DNA of 23,037 nt from a virus: positions 1 to 23,037 of the IMG/VR virus record IMGVR_UViG_3300035701_006050; one strand, 5' to 3'. The first letter of the stretch is position 1. The number at the start of each line of letters is the position of its first letter. The notes beneath the pieces were generated by a model. The model ran no database searches. It saw only the letters and a list, made by a program, of their open reading frames with translations, and was not told the origin of the DNA. Below are positions 1 through 6,540 of the stretch, piece by piece. The position numbers and the translations under genes are program-made.

Positions 1-75
1 CATAAGCTCGTGCCATAGGAATATAGATATCCAGGCAAATACAAAGAATGCCGAATAGACTATATATTCAATCAC
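1..75 (-). CDS. N-terminus of a small membrane protein, truncated by the window edge
   Basis: An open frame of 25 codons runs from a GTG at 75 to the window edge without a stop. The GTG shares bases with the TGA of the preceding 42-residue gene (GTGA junction), the same coupling seen at 3580 and 19888. The product begins MIEYIVYSAFFVFAWISIFL and is almost wholly hydrophobic, as expected for an N-terminal transmembrane helix. Function unknown. The weak points are its short visible length and the lack of a clear ribosome site. An alternative reading starts at the ATG at 16 in another frame. Confidence 0.45.
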   Translation of the reverse strand, partial: MIEYIVYSAFFVFAWISIFLWHELM

Positions 76-200
76 AATTTATCAACTTTTGATTCGACTG
101 TTTCCGCCGGCTGTGTTGATTGATTCACAGGCAGGTTATTTTCAAGCGAGTAGATCTTCTTCTGTCCAGTCTTCCGATCCAGTACGGTGTAAGTTGTCAT
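72..200 (-). CDS. 42-residue hypothetical protein
   Basis: A short frame starts at the ATG at 200, preceded by GAGGTGA with a 6-base spacer, one of the best ribosome sites in the window. The product begins MTTYTVLDRKTGQKKIYSLE and ends in a Ser/Thr/Glu-rich tail. The start looks like a beta-hairpin. Its first 59 bases overlap the 3' end of the upstream gene in another frame, which is long even for this compact genome. It is followed by a GTGA junction to the next gene. I do not recognise the family. Confidence 0.5.
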   Translation of the reverse strand: MTTYTVLDRKTGQKKIYSLENNLPVNQSTQPAETVESKVDKL

Positions 201-528
201 TTTCATTCACCTCATGCGTAAAATTTAAATTCCAAGTAATTGTAAGTGTATCGCCGGGAGTCACGTTAATAGGCCCCAGCTGTCGTGTGCGCGTGCCATG
301 CGATCTTAAATGAAGATCAATACTTTCAACTGCTTCTTCAGGTCCTATAGGAACATTCTCCATGGAAGTTGCACGTTGTAAAGTAACGGTTAAACCATCA
401 CTTGTGTCTAGTAGTTCACCAAGAATAGCATCGAGACATTCTAAACATCCTTCTCGCGTTTTTTCGTATTCCATTACAGCGCGAATATGCTCAACAAAGT
501 CGGCAAGACTTTTATATTCCTCTGGCAT
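142..528 (-). CDS. Hypothetical protein, 128 residues, downstream of queE
   Basis: Not recognised. I chose the ATG at 528, which has GGGGAT about 4 bases upstream and overlaps the end of queE by 17 bases. The longer reading from 588 would overlap queE by 77 bases and has no better ribosome site. The N-terminal half is helical with a Cys-x2-Cys (EGCLECLDAI, about residues 27-36). The C-terminal half is rich in beta-prone residues (ITWNLNFTHEV) and ends in an acidic tail. Co-transcription with queE is inferred from the overlap. A role in the 7-deazaguanine pathway is possible but nothing in the sequence shows it. Confidence 0.6.
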   Translation of the reverse strand: MPEEYKSLADFVEHIRAVMEYEKTREGCLECLDAILGELLDTSDGLTVTLQRATSMENVPIGPEEAVESIDLHLRSHGTRTRQLGPINVTPGDTLTITWNLNFTHEVNENDNLHRTGSEDWTEEDLLA

Positions 529-1192
529 CAAATCCCCACAAAATTTTATGAAATTGAGGCACCACTCGGATGTCTTCACTCTCGTCAAATTTCTTGTTAA
601 CTTCAGCGAGCAGGTCGAGGTATATCTTCACATAGGACTTGACAGTCTTATCTTTGCCCTCAACCCAAGGCATAATGTATGCGCGCTTCAGGCGAAATAT
701 CTTATACCATTTTCTAATTCTATCGACGTCCTCGGGGCGTCCCACAAACTTGAATGTGGCTCCCTGGACTGCCCAGTAAAAGTAAGAGTCACGGTTTTTA
801 TCATTAAGCATCCATGGCTTAGGAGATATCACAATGTGTGATGGCACAGCAACCATTGTTGGGTGAATAATCCCATTTGATTCAACGGTAACTTCGATCC
901 CATTTTGAATAAGATGCTTCATAAATTCATATAGATTAGGTTGTTCAAAGGGTTCACCGCCAGTAATGGTAACATGGCGGATTTTCTTTTCTCGGAGTTC
1001 TAAAACTAAGTTAGACGCATCGAGATGTTCTAAGGTAGCTGGGGGCTTGCCGTGGGAATACATAGTATCACACCCTGGACAGTTTGCACTACATCCAAAT
1101 ACTCTAACAAAATATGTCCGACGACCTAATTCGTCACCTTCGCCATTAATTGATTCAAATTTTTCAACTACATCTAATATTCTATTACTCAT
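512..1192 (-). CDS. queE: 7-carboxy-7-deazaguanine synthase (QueE), radical SAM
   Basis: QueE rearranges 6-carboxy-tetrahydropterin to 7-carboxy-7-deazaguanine (CDG), the committed step of the preQ0, queuosine and archaeosine routes. The radical-SAM cluster motif CX3CX2C is at Cys34, Cys38 and Cys41. The substrate-side motif ESINGEG is at 13-19, the SAM motif ITGGEP at 76-81, and the QueE-type PQFHKILW lies near the C-terminus. At 226 residues it has the normal length for the family. The start at 1192 has GGAGGT with a 6-base spacer and shares a TAATG junction with the Cas4-like gene, so the two are translationally coupled. Together with queD and folE2 in this window it completes GTP-to-CDG synthesis. 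Assignment is strong; use for DNA rather than tRNA modification is inferred from the DpdA-like gene. Confidence 0.93.
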   Translation of the reverse strand: MSNRILDVVEKFESINGEGDELGRRTYFVRVFGCSANCPGCDTMYSHGKPPATLEHLDASNLVLELREKKIRHVTITGGEPFEQPNLYEFMKHLIQNGIEVTVESNGIIHPTMVAVPSHIVISPKPWMLNDKNRDSYFYWAVQGATFKFVGRPEDVDRIRKWYKIFRLKRAYIMPWVEGKDKTVKSYVKIYLDLLAEVNKKFDESEDIRVVPQFHKILWGFDARGI

Positions 1193-1914
1193 TATGTTAC
1201 CTCCAAACTCGTATCGTTTGCGTAACAGGTGTCAGCCACCCCACACCAGACGCATGCGTTGGATTCTTTATCCCATTTCTTATCACGAATAGATTGCTTA
1301 ACATACGCTACCTTCTTTCGGGCAATATGTTCGTTAGAGGGTTTCTTAAAGTAGACGCCCGAAGGCAATTTTGTTCCATATAACTCTTTAGGAAATAACG
1401 CGCAAACGTAATCAATCTTTTGGTGTGTTACAAATTCATACAACACCTTATACATCATTAATTCCTGATTAATAGACGATTGAAATGAGCCAGACTTATA
1501 CTCAATAAGAATATTCTTTCCATCAACTCTATCTATTCGATCAATGATTCCTACGTCCAAACACCAATCGGGAGCATTCTCTGCTACTATTTTAGATTCA
1601 CGGACAATAGGAATAAATTCACTCTTGTTATTAAGAGTCATATAATGAACAGTTTGCATATGGGAAAAATGATCATAGACACTCCCTTCTCCTGGTAGCA
1701 AAGATCGAATATATCTTTCAATGCCATAAATAGATGTTTGATCAGCAAGTTCTTGCAGAGATACCCTATCAAAAAGTTTATTCGCTTGGTCGTGAAACTC
1801 GGACCCAGCACTCATCTCAGGTGTAGGTTCAAATCGTTGTCCTTTTTCGTATTGTAAATAAAAGGCATAAGGACACTTCAAATAGGCGAAGAGTCCTGAT
1901 TTAGATAATCTCAT
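1192..1914 (-). CDS. Cas4/RecB-like PD-(D/E)XK nuclease with Fe-S cluster cysteines
   Basis: A single-domain nuclease of the Cas4/RecB family. Visible motifs in order: the N-terminal LSKSGLFAYLKCPYAFYL segment with Cys14, His41 in GSEFH, Asp125 in GIIDRID, Glu138-x-Lys140 in IEYKSG, and the QxxxxY motif at Gln150 to Tyr155. Near the C-terminus Cys221, Cys224 and Cys230 (C-x2-C-x5-C) join Cys14 to form the four-Cys set that holds a 4Fe-4S cluster in Cas4 and AddB. Members cut single-stranded or end-resected DNA. With no cas1/cas2 or CRISPR array here, a role in viral recombination or end processing is more likely than adaptation. It is first gene of the queE unit, with a TATA box about 28 bases before the ATG. 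Confidence 0.88.
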   Translation of the reverse strand: MRLSKSGLFAYLKCPYAFYLQYEKGQRFEPTPEMSAGSEFHDQANKLFDRVSLQELADQTSIYGIERYIRSLLPGEGSVYDHFSHMQTVHYMTLNNKSEFIPIVRESKIVAENAPDWCLDVGIIDRIDRVDGKNILIEYKSGSFQSSINQELMMYKVLYEFVTHQKIDYVCALFPKELYGTKLPSGVYFKKPSNEHIARKKVAYVKQSIRDKKWDKESNACVWCGVADTCYANDTSLEVT

Positions 1915-1935
1915 AAATGTACATCTGCTTTATTA

Positions 1936-1949
1936 TTATTAAATATATT
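1936..1949 (-). promoter_or_regulatory. TATA box for the Cas4-like/queE transcription unit
   Basis: On the minus strand this AT-only stretch (AATATATTTAATAAT) is centred about 28-30 bases before the ATG at 1914. No ribosome site lies between, consistent with a leaderless archaeal transcript. It is placed just after the stop of the upstream glycosyltransferase gene. Confidence 0.5.
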
Positions 1950-1954
1950 GGTAC

Positions 1955-2815
1955 TTACGTTGAGAATATGTTAGAAACCTTCTTCCAGAAGACTACACCA
2001 GCCTGATCGAGAGCATGGACCCATTCATCGCGAGTTCTATAGGGGAAACTCATATTACCTACGTTTTGATTATAGATAATCTTGCATCCCATGAGAATTG
2101 CTTCAGTAACAGTCGCGGGGCACGGATCTAACATATGAGGAACGTGAATAAAGAATTCATGCTCTGCTAAGTAAGCCCATTTGTCTTCAATCTCACCAAG
2201 TATCTTAACATTTGGCGGAATAGGTGGTTTTACAAACCCGTTACGACCTGCAATATCGATCGTATAAGAAGGGTTTCTATCAGCTAATTGAATTACATCA
2301 TAGAGCCCTTTATATGCGCGAAGTGTTCCCAAAAAGGCGATTGACTTCTTCTTTCGTTCAACTTTGGGTTCAGGAACATTCTTAACTACCATTGTTAGAC
2401 AGCAGTCATGTTTAACTCTCCACCCTTGGAGGTGGGTCTGCTGCGCTCGCATATGCATAGGCGATTGAGACATTACAACACGCGCGTTCTCGAACATTTC
2501 TTTACAGAAAGGTGAGGTTTGTGCAGGGCAAGGAAGATCGCATCCTCGGCAGTCAATTAGATTGCGCTTCATACAATACCCGTAATCATGCTCTACTTTA
2601 ATATAGGGTAGTTTATCCACTATAGGGCGTAGCTGCGTCTCGGAGAAGCGTGTTACATTCTCAAGAATGAATGCGTCGTAATCACCATAGACGATTGTTT
2701 CGTCAGGTAATTTTAATTCAGCCTCAATATTAGAGGGCACATATTTTAGTCGAGATTTGATTGAAATTTCAGCGCCAGCGTATTCCTTAAAATCATTTAA
2801 TAGGGCTATCTTCAT
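1955..2815 (-). CDS. GT-B glycosyltransferase (GT4-like), short form
   Basis: It probably transfers a sugar from a nucleotide-sugar donor to a surface glycan or protein. The second Rossmann domain is clear: FLGTLRAYKGLYDVI near residue 160, then FIHVPHMLDPCPATVTEAIL, which holds the acidic donor-binding loop of GT4 enzymes (normally E-x7-E, here D-P-C-P-x4-E). At 286 residues it is shorter than typical GT4 proteins and lacks the usual final helices. The N-terminal domain carries five cysteines in about 25 residues (YCMKRNLIDCRGCDLPC and following Cys), suggesting a bound metal. The ATG at 2815 has GGAG nine bases upstream and overlaps the end of the zinc-ribbon gene. It belongs to the sugar-decoration block. 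Confidence 0.75.
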   Translation of the reverse strand: MKIALLNDFKEYAGAEISIKSRLKYVPSNIEAELKLPDETIVYGDYDAFILENVTRFSETQLRPIVDKLPYIKVEHDYGYCMKRNLIDCRGCDLPCPAQTSPFCKEMFENARVVMSQSPMHMRAQQTHLQGWRVKHDCCLTMVVKNVPEPKVERKKKSIAFLGTLRAYKGLYDVIQLADRNPSYTIDIAGRNGFVKPPIPPNVKILGEIEDKWAYLAEHEFFIHVPHMLDPCPATVTEAILMGCKIIYNQNVGNMSFPYRTRDEWVHALDQAGVVFWKKVSNIFST

Positions 2816-2951
2816 TTATTTCCGCTCCACATAAGGGACATATCTTTTGAGCCAAATTTACAGGGCTCGCTGCATAGTGGTTAAACCACATCCCACACTT
2901 AGGACATGAGTGGGCATAAAAACTTAAAGTGGTTACATTCATTTCGGTCAT
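2793..2951 (-). CDS. 52-residue zinc-ribbon protein
   Basis: A short gene between the methyltransferase and glycosyltransferase genes. The ATG at 2951 overlaps the methyltransferase stop (ATGA), and its own TGA lies 23 bases inside the next gene. The product contains HSCPKCGMWFNHY (Cys16, Cys19) and ICPLCGAEIN (Cys38, Cys41): a CPxCG-x18-CPxCG pair typical of a zinc ribbon. These knuckles and the coupling on both sides make it a confident gene despite its size. Function unknown; it could be a nucleic-acid or protein-binding adaptor. Confidence 0.78.
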   Translation of the reverse strand: MTEMNVTTLSFYAHSCPKCGMWFNHYAASPVNLAQKICPLCGAEINEDSPIK

Positions 2952-3580
2952 ATCATTTTCACATCCCAGAGGCCATGAAAGGTTGTTAATTCTTTTGCCC
3001 TACGGGTAATATATTCTTCTATGTCAAATTGAATTTCATTGCAAAATGGGGCTTGTGGGTCTGGAGGTACATAGATAAAACATCTATCACCAATACTCAA
3101 AAGCCAGTTTAGAGTCTTCTCGACTGATTCCGGAGGTAGCCGCTGGAGGGTATCCATTGATACTACGTAATCATAATGAGGAAGAGGTGCGGATAGTTCC
3201 GCATTTCGTCTTCTCATCCGCCAGAAAACAAAGTCAATGCAAAGAAGATTCATCTCTTCAATCGTTAGAGAAGCGGGATAGCGTTTCAGTAAAAGCGTTT
3301 CAAGTGTACCTATTCCTGCACCGAAATCAAAGACCGTCTTACTGCGTTCAACTCGACGCTTAATATAATCATAGAGAATTTCATAAAGGCCACTATCACG
3401 CGTCCTCGCTATCTCAAAAAGATAATAGGGGGATGCTTTATAGAACCACGGCTCATTGCATAGTTCGTCGAAGTAGGACGTATTAAACAGGTAGCTATTA
3501 TGTACATACTCATCAAACTTCGTATGATCTATACCAGTATAAAGGCGTAGTTCTTCGAAATCAGTTCGCATTAGTCTCAC
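2948..3580 (-). CDS. SAM-dependent methyltransferase-like protein
   Basis: The segment VFDFGAGIGTLETLLLKRYP is a Rossmann methyltransferase motif I (SAM-binding glycine loop). It is followed by a hydrophobic strand (YDYVVSMDTLQRLP), which resembles the post-motif region of class I enzymes. The substrate is not evident. Lying between two glycosyltransferase genes, it may methylate a glycan or sugar precursor. The annotated start is the GTG at 3580, coupled by a GTGA junction to the upstream gene. An in-frame ATG at 3571 is the alternative, and neither has an obvious ribosome site. Confidence 0.75.
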   Translation of the reverse strand: MRLMRTDFEELRLYTGIDHTKFDEYVHNSYLFNTSYFDELCNEPWFYKASPYYLFEIARTRDSGLYEILYDYIKRRVERSKTVFDFGAGIGTLETLLLKRYPASLTIEEMNLLCIDFVFWRMRRRNAELSAPLPHYDYVVSMDTLQRLPPESVEKTLNWLLSIGDRCFIYVPPDPQAPFCNEIQFDIEEYITRRAKELTTFHGLWDVKMI

Positions 3581-4755
3581 TTATATTGGGTAACTCTGTA
3601 AGGTGGGAAGTGCCCCTCTTGATCTAACTTTCGGAATAATGTATCCCACGCCGGGGCTATTATATCCCAATCATATTTCTGGGCAAATGCACATGCACGC
3701 TTACCGGTTGATTTAACTAACTCGGGATTATCTATTAACTTAATAAGAGTTTCCCCCGCTTTATCGTAATCGGGGATAGCAAGATATTGGTTTTTTAAAG
3801 TGTAAACATCTAATGCTCTTACGGGAATAAGCCAGCCGTGACCATCGGTAAGTTCCGTCATAGATGAAAAATCAGTACAAATTGCAGGAGTTCCACAAGC
3901 CATAGACTCTAATATGGGAATACCAAATCCTTCTCCTCGAGAAATATTAATAAGTACATCGAATGTGTTATACCACCCAGCCATCTCTTCTTCTGTAAAT
4001 GAAAAGGCCTGCGAGGGAAATAATAATCGATCTCTTGGAAGTCCTATGTAATCGGCAAGTTTCCACATATTATATCCACCCTGGGATACACCATCGATAT
4101 TTGTAACCATGATAACACGGAATTTTTTTCCTGCATCGTGTGCTTGCTTAAAAGCCATCATCATTTCTGATTGCCCTTTCCGCTTAGAAATGTTTGTGCC
4201 CACAAATCCAATAATAAATTCATCTTTGGGAATTTGGAATTTTTCTCGCCACTCATCTTTACTACCAGGCTTGTAGACTTTTGTATCAACACCGTGCGGA
4301 ATATACACACTACTTAGTCCCACTTTGTCGAGTTCTGTTTTAACATATTTGCACATTGCTACGCGTTCCGTAGCCGATGAAATTGCGTCAAACTCCTCAG
4401 GAGACGCTCTTCCGCCATCAATTGGCGAATAAGTAACAGAAACATATTCCCGAGCTATATCTTTAATGATATCTCGAAATGCCCAAGCGTCATTGTGAAA
4501 TAAGCAGGTATCAGAATTTGTTTCCTGCATAAGCTGTTTAAGATTCGGCATATATAGGTCACCCTTATTTCGTTCAACAGTTTGACCTGGATAATGCTTA
4601 ATGCCACCCCACTCAACAAACGGACCACTATTAATTCCGCCCGTTGTAATGACCACTTTTTGTTCTGGATATTTTAACCGAGTCATAAATTCGCGTGTGA
4701 CTTTTCCATAGCCCGTATTTGCCCACATTGGAGCTGAGACCCATGCAAGTTTCAT
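3577..4755 (-). CDS. Glycosyltransferase family 4-like protein
   Basis: A full-length (392 residues) GT-B enzyme. The N-terminus MKLAWVSAPMWANTGYG is a typical acceptor-domain start with a Gly-rich loop. IGFVGTNISKRKG opens the donor domain near residue 180. RGEGFGIPILESMACGTPAI (about residues 273-292) is the GT4 E-x7-E donor-binding signature. It transfers a hexose or similar sugar from a nucleotide donor, retaining the anomeric configuration as known for the family. The start at 4755 has AAGGTG with an 8-base spacer, and a TATA box lies about 44 bases upstream, leaving room for a short leader. It heads the unit running through the methyltransferase, zinc ribbon and short glycosyltransferase. 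Confidence 0.9.
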   Translation of the reverse strand: MKLAWVSAPMWANTGYGKVTREFMTRLKYPEQKVVITTGGINSGPFVEWGGIKHYPGQTVERNKGDLYMPNLKQLMQETNSDTCLFHNDAWAFRDIIKDIAREYVSVTYSPIDGGRASPEEFDAISSATERVAMCKYVKTELDKVGLSSVYIPHGVDTKVYKPGSKDEWREKFQIPKDEFIIGFVGTNISKRKGQSEMMMAFKQAHDAGKKFRVIMVTNIDGVSQGGYNMWKLADYIGLPRDRLLFPSQAFSFTEEEMAGWYNTFDVLINISRGEGFGIPILESMACGTPAICTDFSSMTELTDGHGWLIPVRALDVYTLKNQYLAIPDYDKAGETLIKLIDNPELVKSTGKRACAFAQKYDWDIIAPAWDTLFRKLDQEGHFPPYRVTQYK

Positions 4756-4792
4756 AAACCATACACCTTAAGATAGGCTAGGAAAGGGATTC

Positions 4793-4806
4793 AATAAATA
4801 TAAAGG
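4793..4806 (-). promoter_or_regulatory. TATA box for the glycosyltransferase/methyltransferase unit
   Basis: The minus strand reads CCTTTATATTTATT, centred about 44 bases before the ATG at 4755. Initiation about 26 bases downstream would leave a leader of roughly 19 bases containing the AAGGTG ribosome site. This makes it an exception to the leaderless pattern in this window. Confidence 0.5.
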
Positions 4807-4813
4807 TTGTGGG

Positions 4814-5752
4814 TTAGAACAAGTCAGCGTATTTGTTTAATAAAAGAGCATAATATTTTAGCACATCTTCATACGTGAGCTCTTCAACCACGCGCCGCCC
4901 TGCGTTCTGAATCCTGTCGTAGGCTGTTGGATCAGCCTCAATTAAATCAAATCTGTTAAGCATATCTTCTATGGTGCCATCAAATTCGATATAATTAACA
5001 TCGGGTTTCATTAAGTCATACCAGAATTCGCGGTGAACTAATGGTTCGGAAAATACAACACTATTGCATGCCAGAATATATTTTAGTCTACCAGAGTGTG
5101 CCTGATTATTTCTCCCTTCCAGGTGTAAAAGATATTTATATTTAGCAATATATTCATACGGCAAGAAGTGATTATTTGTAGCACTTATTGATTGTTCCGT
5201 ACCATCTGGCAGTTTGATACGCTGTGTTTCATTTGTCTGCATCTTCGTATGCCAGAATTTAAATCGAGAGTCGTTGAGTTTCAGATATTTATCTCGCGCG
5301 GTATGAGAATCGCCAGCAAAAAAAATCTTAGGATAATCTTTTGAGGTGAGATTAAGTAAAAGCATCTTCTCTCGCCATTCTTTCCAGCAACCCATATTCA
5401 CTTCACTATAATCAAAAAACGTAAAATCGGGAATAAGAAAATTTTTTGAGCCCTTAGCCTTTCCCACAATAAATAAAGGAGAGTTGGGTGTAAACGTGAT
5501 TTCATCTATAGTAATAACAAAGTCACAATCTTTTACTGTGTGTCGCTTTAAGACTTCACGGATTAATCCAGCTGTTTGTTCATTACGGTTCTTAAATTCA
5601 TTCTGATGACTAAGCAGTCTGAGGGTATTACCTTCTATTCTAAAATATAGCCACATATAGTTACTAAGACAGGTTACAAGATCCGTCTTAGTAATACGTG
5701 GCCAGAGCTTTATCTGATCGTCGACTGCTTTTGCAATGAATGCAGAATCCAT
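4814..5752 (-). CDS. GT90/CAP10-like glycosyltransferase
   Basis: It resembles the CAP10 domain (glycosyl transferase family 90) found in LPS-modifying proteins and protein O-glucosyl/xylosyltransferases. Family-like segments in order are KIFFAGDSHTARDKYLKL (usual form FFRGxxT...R), then LHLEGRNNQAHSGRLKYILA and NSVVFSEPLVHREFW. The latter two match the family's G-x-xxSxRLKYLLxxxSVVL...EFF core. At 312 residues it is close to the minimal domain. It starts 7 bases after the stop of the cohesin-dockerin gene, so that secreted protein is an attractive but unproven substrate. There is no signal peptide, so it acts in the cytoplasm. Confidence 0.78.
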   Translation of the reverse strand: MDSAFIAKAVDDQIKLWPRITKTDLVTCLSNYMWLYFRIEGNTLRLLSHQNEFKNRNEQTAGLIREVLKRHTVKDCDFVITIDEITFTPNSPLFIVGKAKGSKNFLIPDFTFFDYSEVNMGCWKEWREKMLLLNLTSKDYPKIFFAGDSHTARDKYLKLNDSRFKFWHTKMQTNETQRIKLPDGTEQSISATNNHFLPYEYIAKYKYLLHLEGRNNQAHSGRLKYILACNSVVFSEPLVHREFWYDLMKPDVNYIEFDGTIEDMLNRFDLIEADPTAYDRIQNAGRRVVEELTYEDVLKYYALLLNKYADLF

Positions 5753-5759
5753 ACTATAA

Positions 5760-6440
5760 TCACGTCATATGTGAAGCTACAACAGCAATATCAAGGACGT
5801 TTATTTTGCCGTCTTTAACAACATCTTGGGCAATCCATCCAACTGTGCCAGTTTCACCATAATGCCCCGCAACTGATGTGATATCAAGTAAATCAACAAT
5901 ACCGTCACCGTTTACATCCCACATATTCTGGGTTGCTACGGTAGTATTGGTAATAGTAACCGGAACATATGCTGATGCATTAGTAATCATATTTTTATTA
6001 TTAAAGGGGCCATAAATAGTAATCGCACTAGATCCTGCTGCTTTAACCTTAAATTGGATACTCACTAACTGACCAGGTGTTGAAACTAATCCAGCGCCTA
6101 CAATAAGACCATAGATATTTTTCACATATCCACCTGTATTGTTAATGATACCAGCGTTAAAAAACGTTTGATAACCCGTAAATATATTCCCTTCCGATAC
6201 TTGCATACATTGCAAATAGGCAGGATTATAGGTTATTTTAAATTCATAGGCCTTAATGGGCGTTCCTGGTGTGCACATCACATTCACATTAAAGTAGTCT
6301 CCTATAAAATAGGGCCCCGTAGTGGGAACGAGACTTATTGCGGTTGATGGGGGTGCACCAGGGGTCATCATAAATGTGGCAACTACTGCAAGAATAGCTA
6401 TAGTAGAAACGCCCCCTGTGACAACTGTTTTGGTTTGCAT
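5760..6440 (-). CDS. Membrane-anchored or secreted cohesin-dockerin protein
   Basis: An extracellular protein with a hydrophobic N-terminal signal or anchor (GGVSTIAILAVVATFMM, about residues 9-25). A cohesin-like beta-sandwich follows (about 38-150; YFIGDYFNVNV and AYEFKITYNPAYLQ are typical strands). The C-terminal type I dockerin (about 170-226) has two calcium loops, DVNGDGIVDLLD and DVVKDGKINVLD. Cohesin-dockerin pairs dock proteins into extracellular complexes. Having both modules on one chain would permit self-association or binding to host cohesin/dockerin proteins. I use the ATG at 6440 rather than the TTG at 6449, because a TATA box lies 32 bases before it. The GT90 gene follows directly. 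Confidence 0.85.
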   Translation of the reverse strand: MQTKTVVTGGVSTIAILAVVATFMMTPGAPPSTAISLVPTTGPYFIGDYFNVNVMCTPGTPIKAYEFKITYNPAYLQCMQVSEGNIFTGYQTFFNAGIINNTGGYVKNIYGLIVGAGLVSTPGQLVSIQFKVKAAGSSAITIYGPFNNKNMITNASAYVPVTITNTTVATQNMWDVNGDGIVDLLDITSVAGHYGETGTVGWIAQDVVKDGKINVLDIAVVASHMT

Positions 6441-6466
6441 AGATATCAATTATCTACAATGAGATG

Positions 6467-6479
6467 CATAAATATAAAG
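6467..6479 (-). promoter_or_regulatory. TATA box for the cohesin-dockerin/GT90 unit
   Basis: The minus strand reads CTTTATATTTATG, centred about 32 bases before the ATG at 6440. The 100-base gap to the divergent fibre gene holds this box and, on the plus strand, AAATATT at 6511-6517 with GGAAGGG at 6519-6525. The plus-strand promoter is less clear. Confidence 0.5.
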
Positions 6480-6540
6480 ATTCGTGCGTCGACCCGAGTC
6501 ATAAGATATTAAATATTAGGAAGGGCGAGAATATGATGCC

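Noticed and set aside
529-588. Longer N-terminus of the gene downstream of queE, starting at 588
   Set aside because: It would overlap queE by 77 bases without a better ribosome site; the ATG at 528 has GGGGAT close upstream.
89-841. Plus-strand frames opposite queE and its downstream genes
   Set aside because: They are shadows of well-supported minus-strand genes, with no motifs or starts.
1192-1914. CRISPR-Cas adaptation module around the Cas4-like gene
   Set aside because: No cas1, cas2 or repeat-spacer array is visible; the single-gene nuclease fits viral Cas4 homologues.
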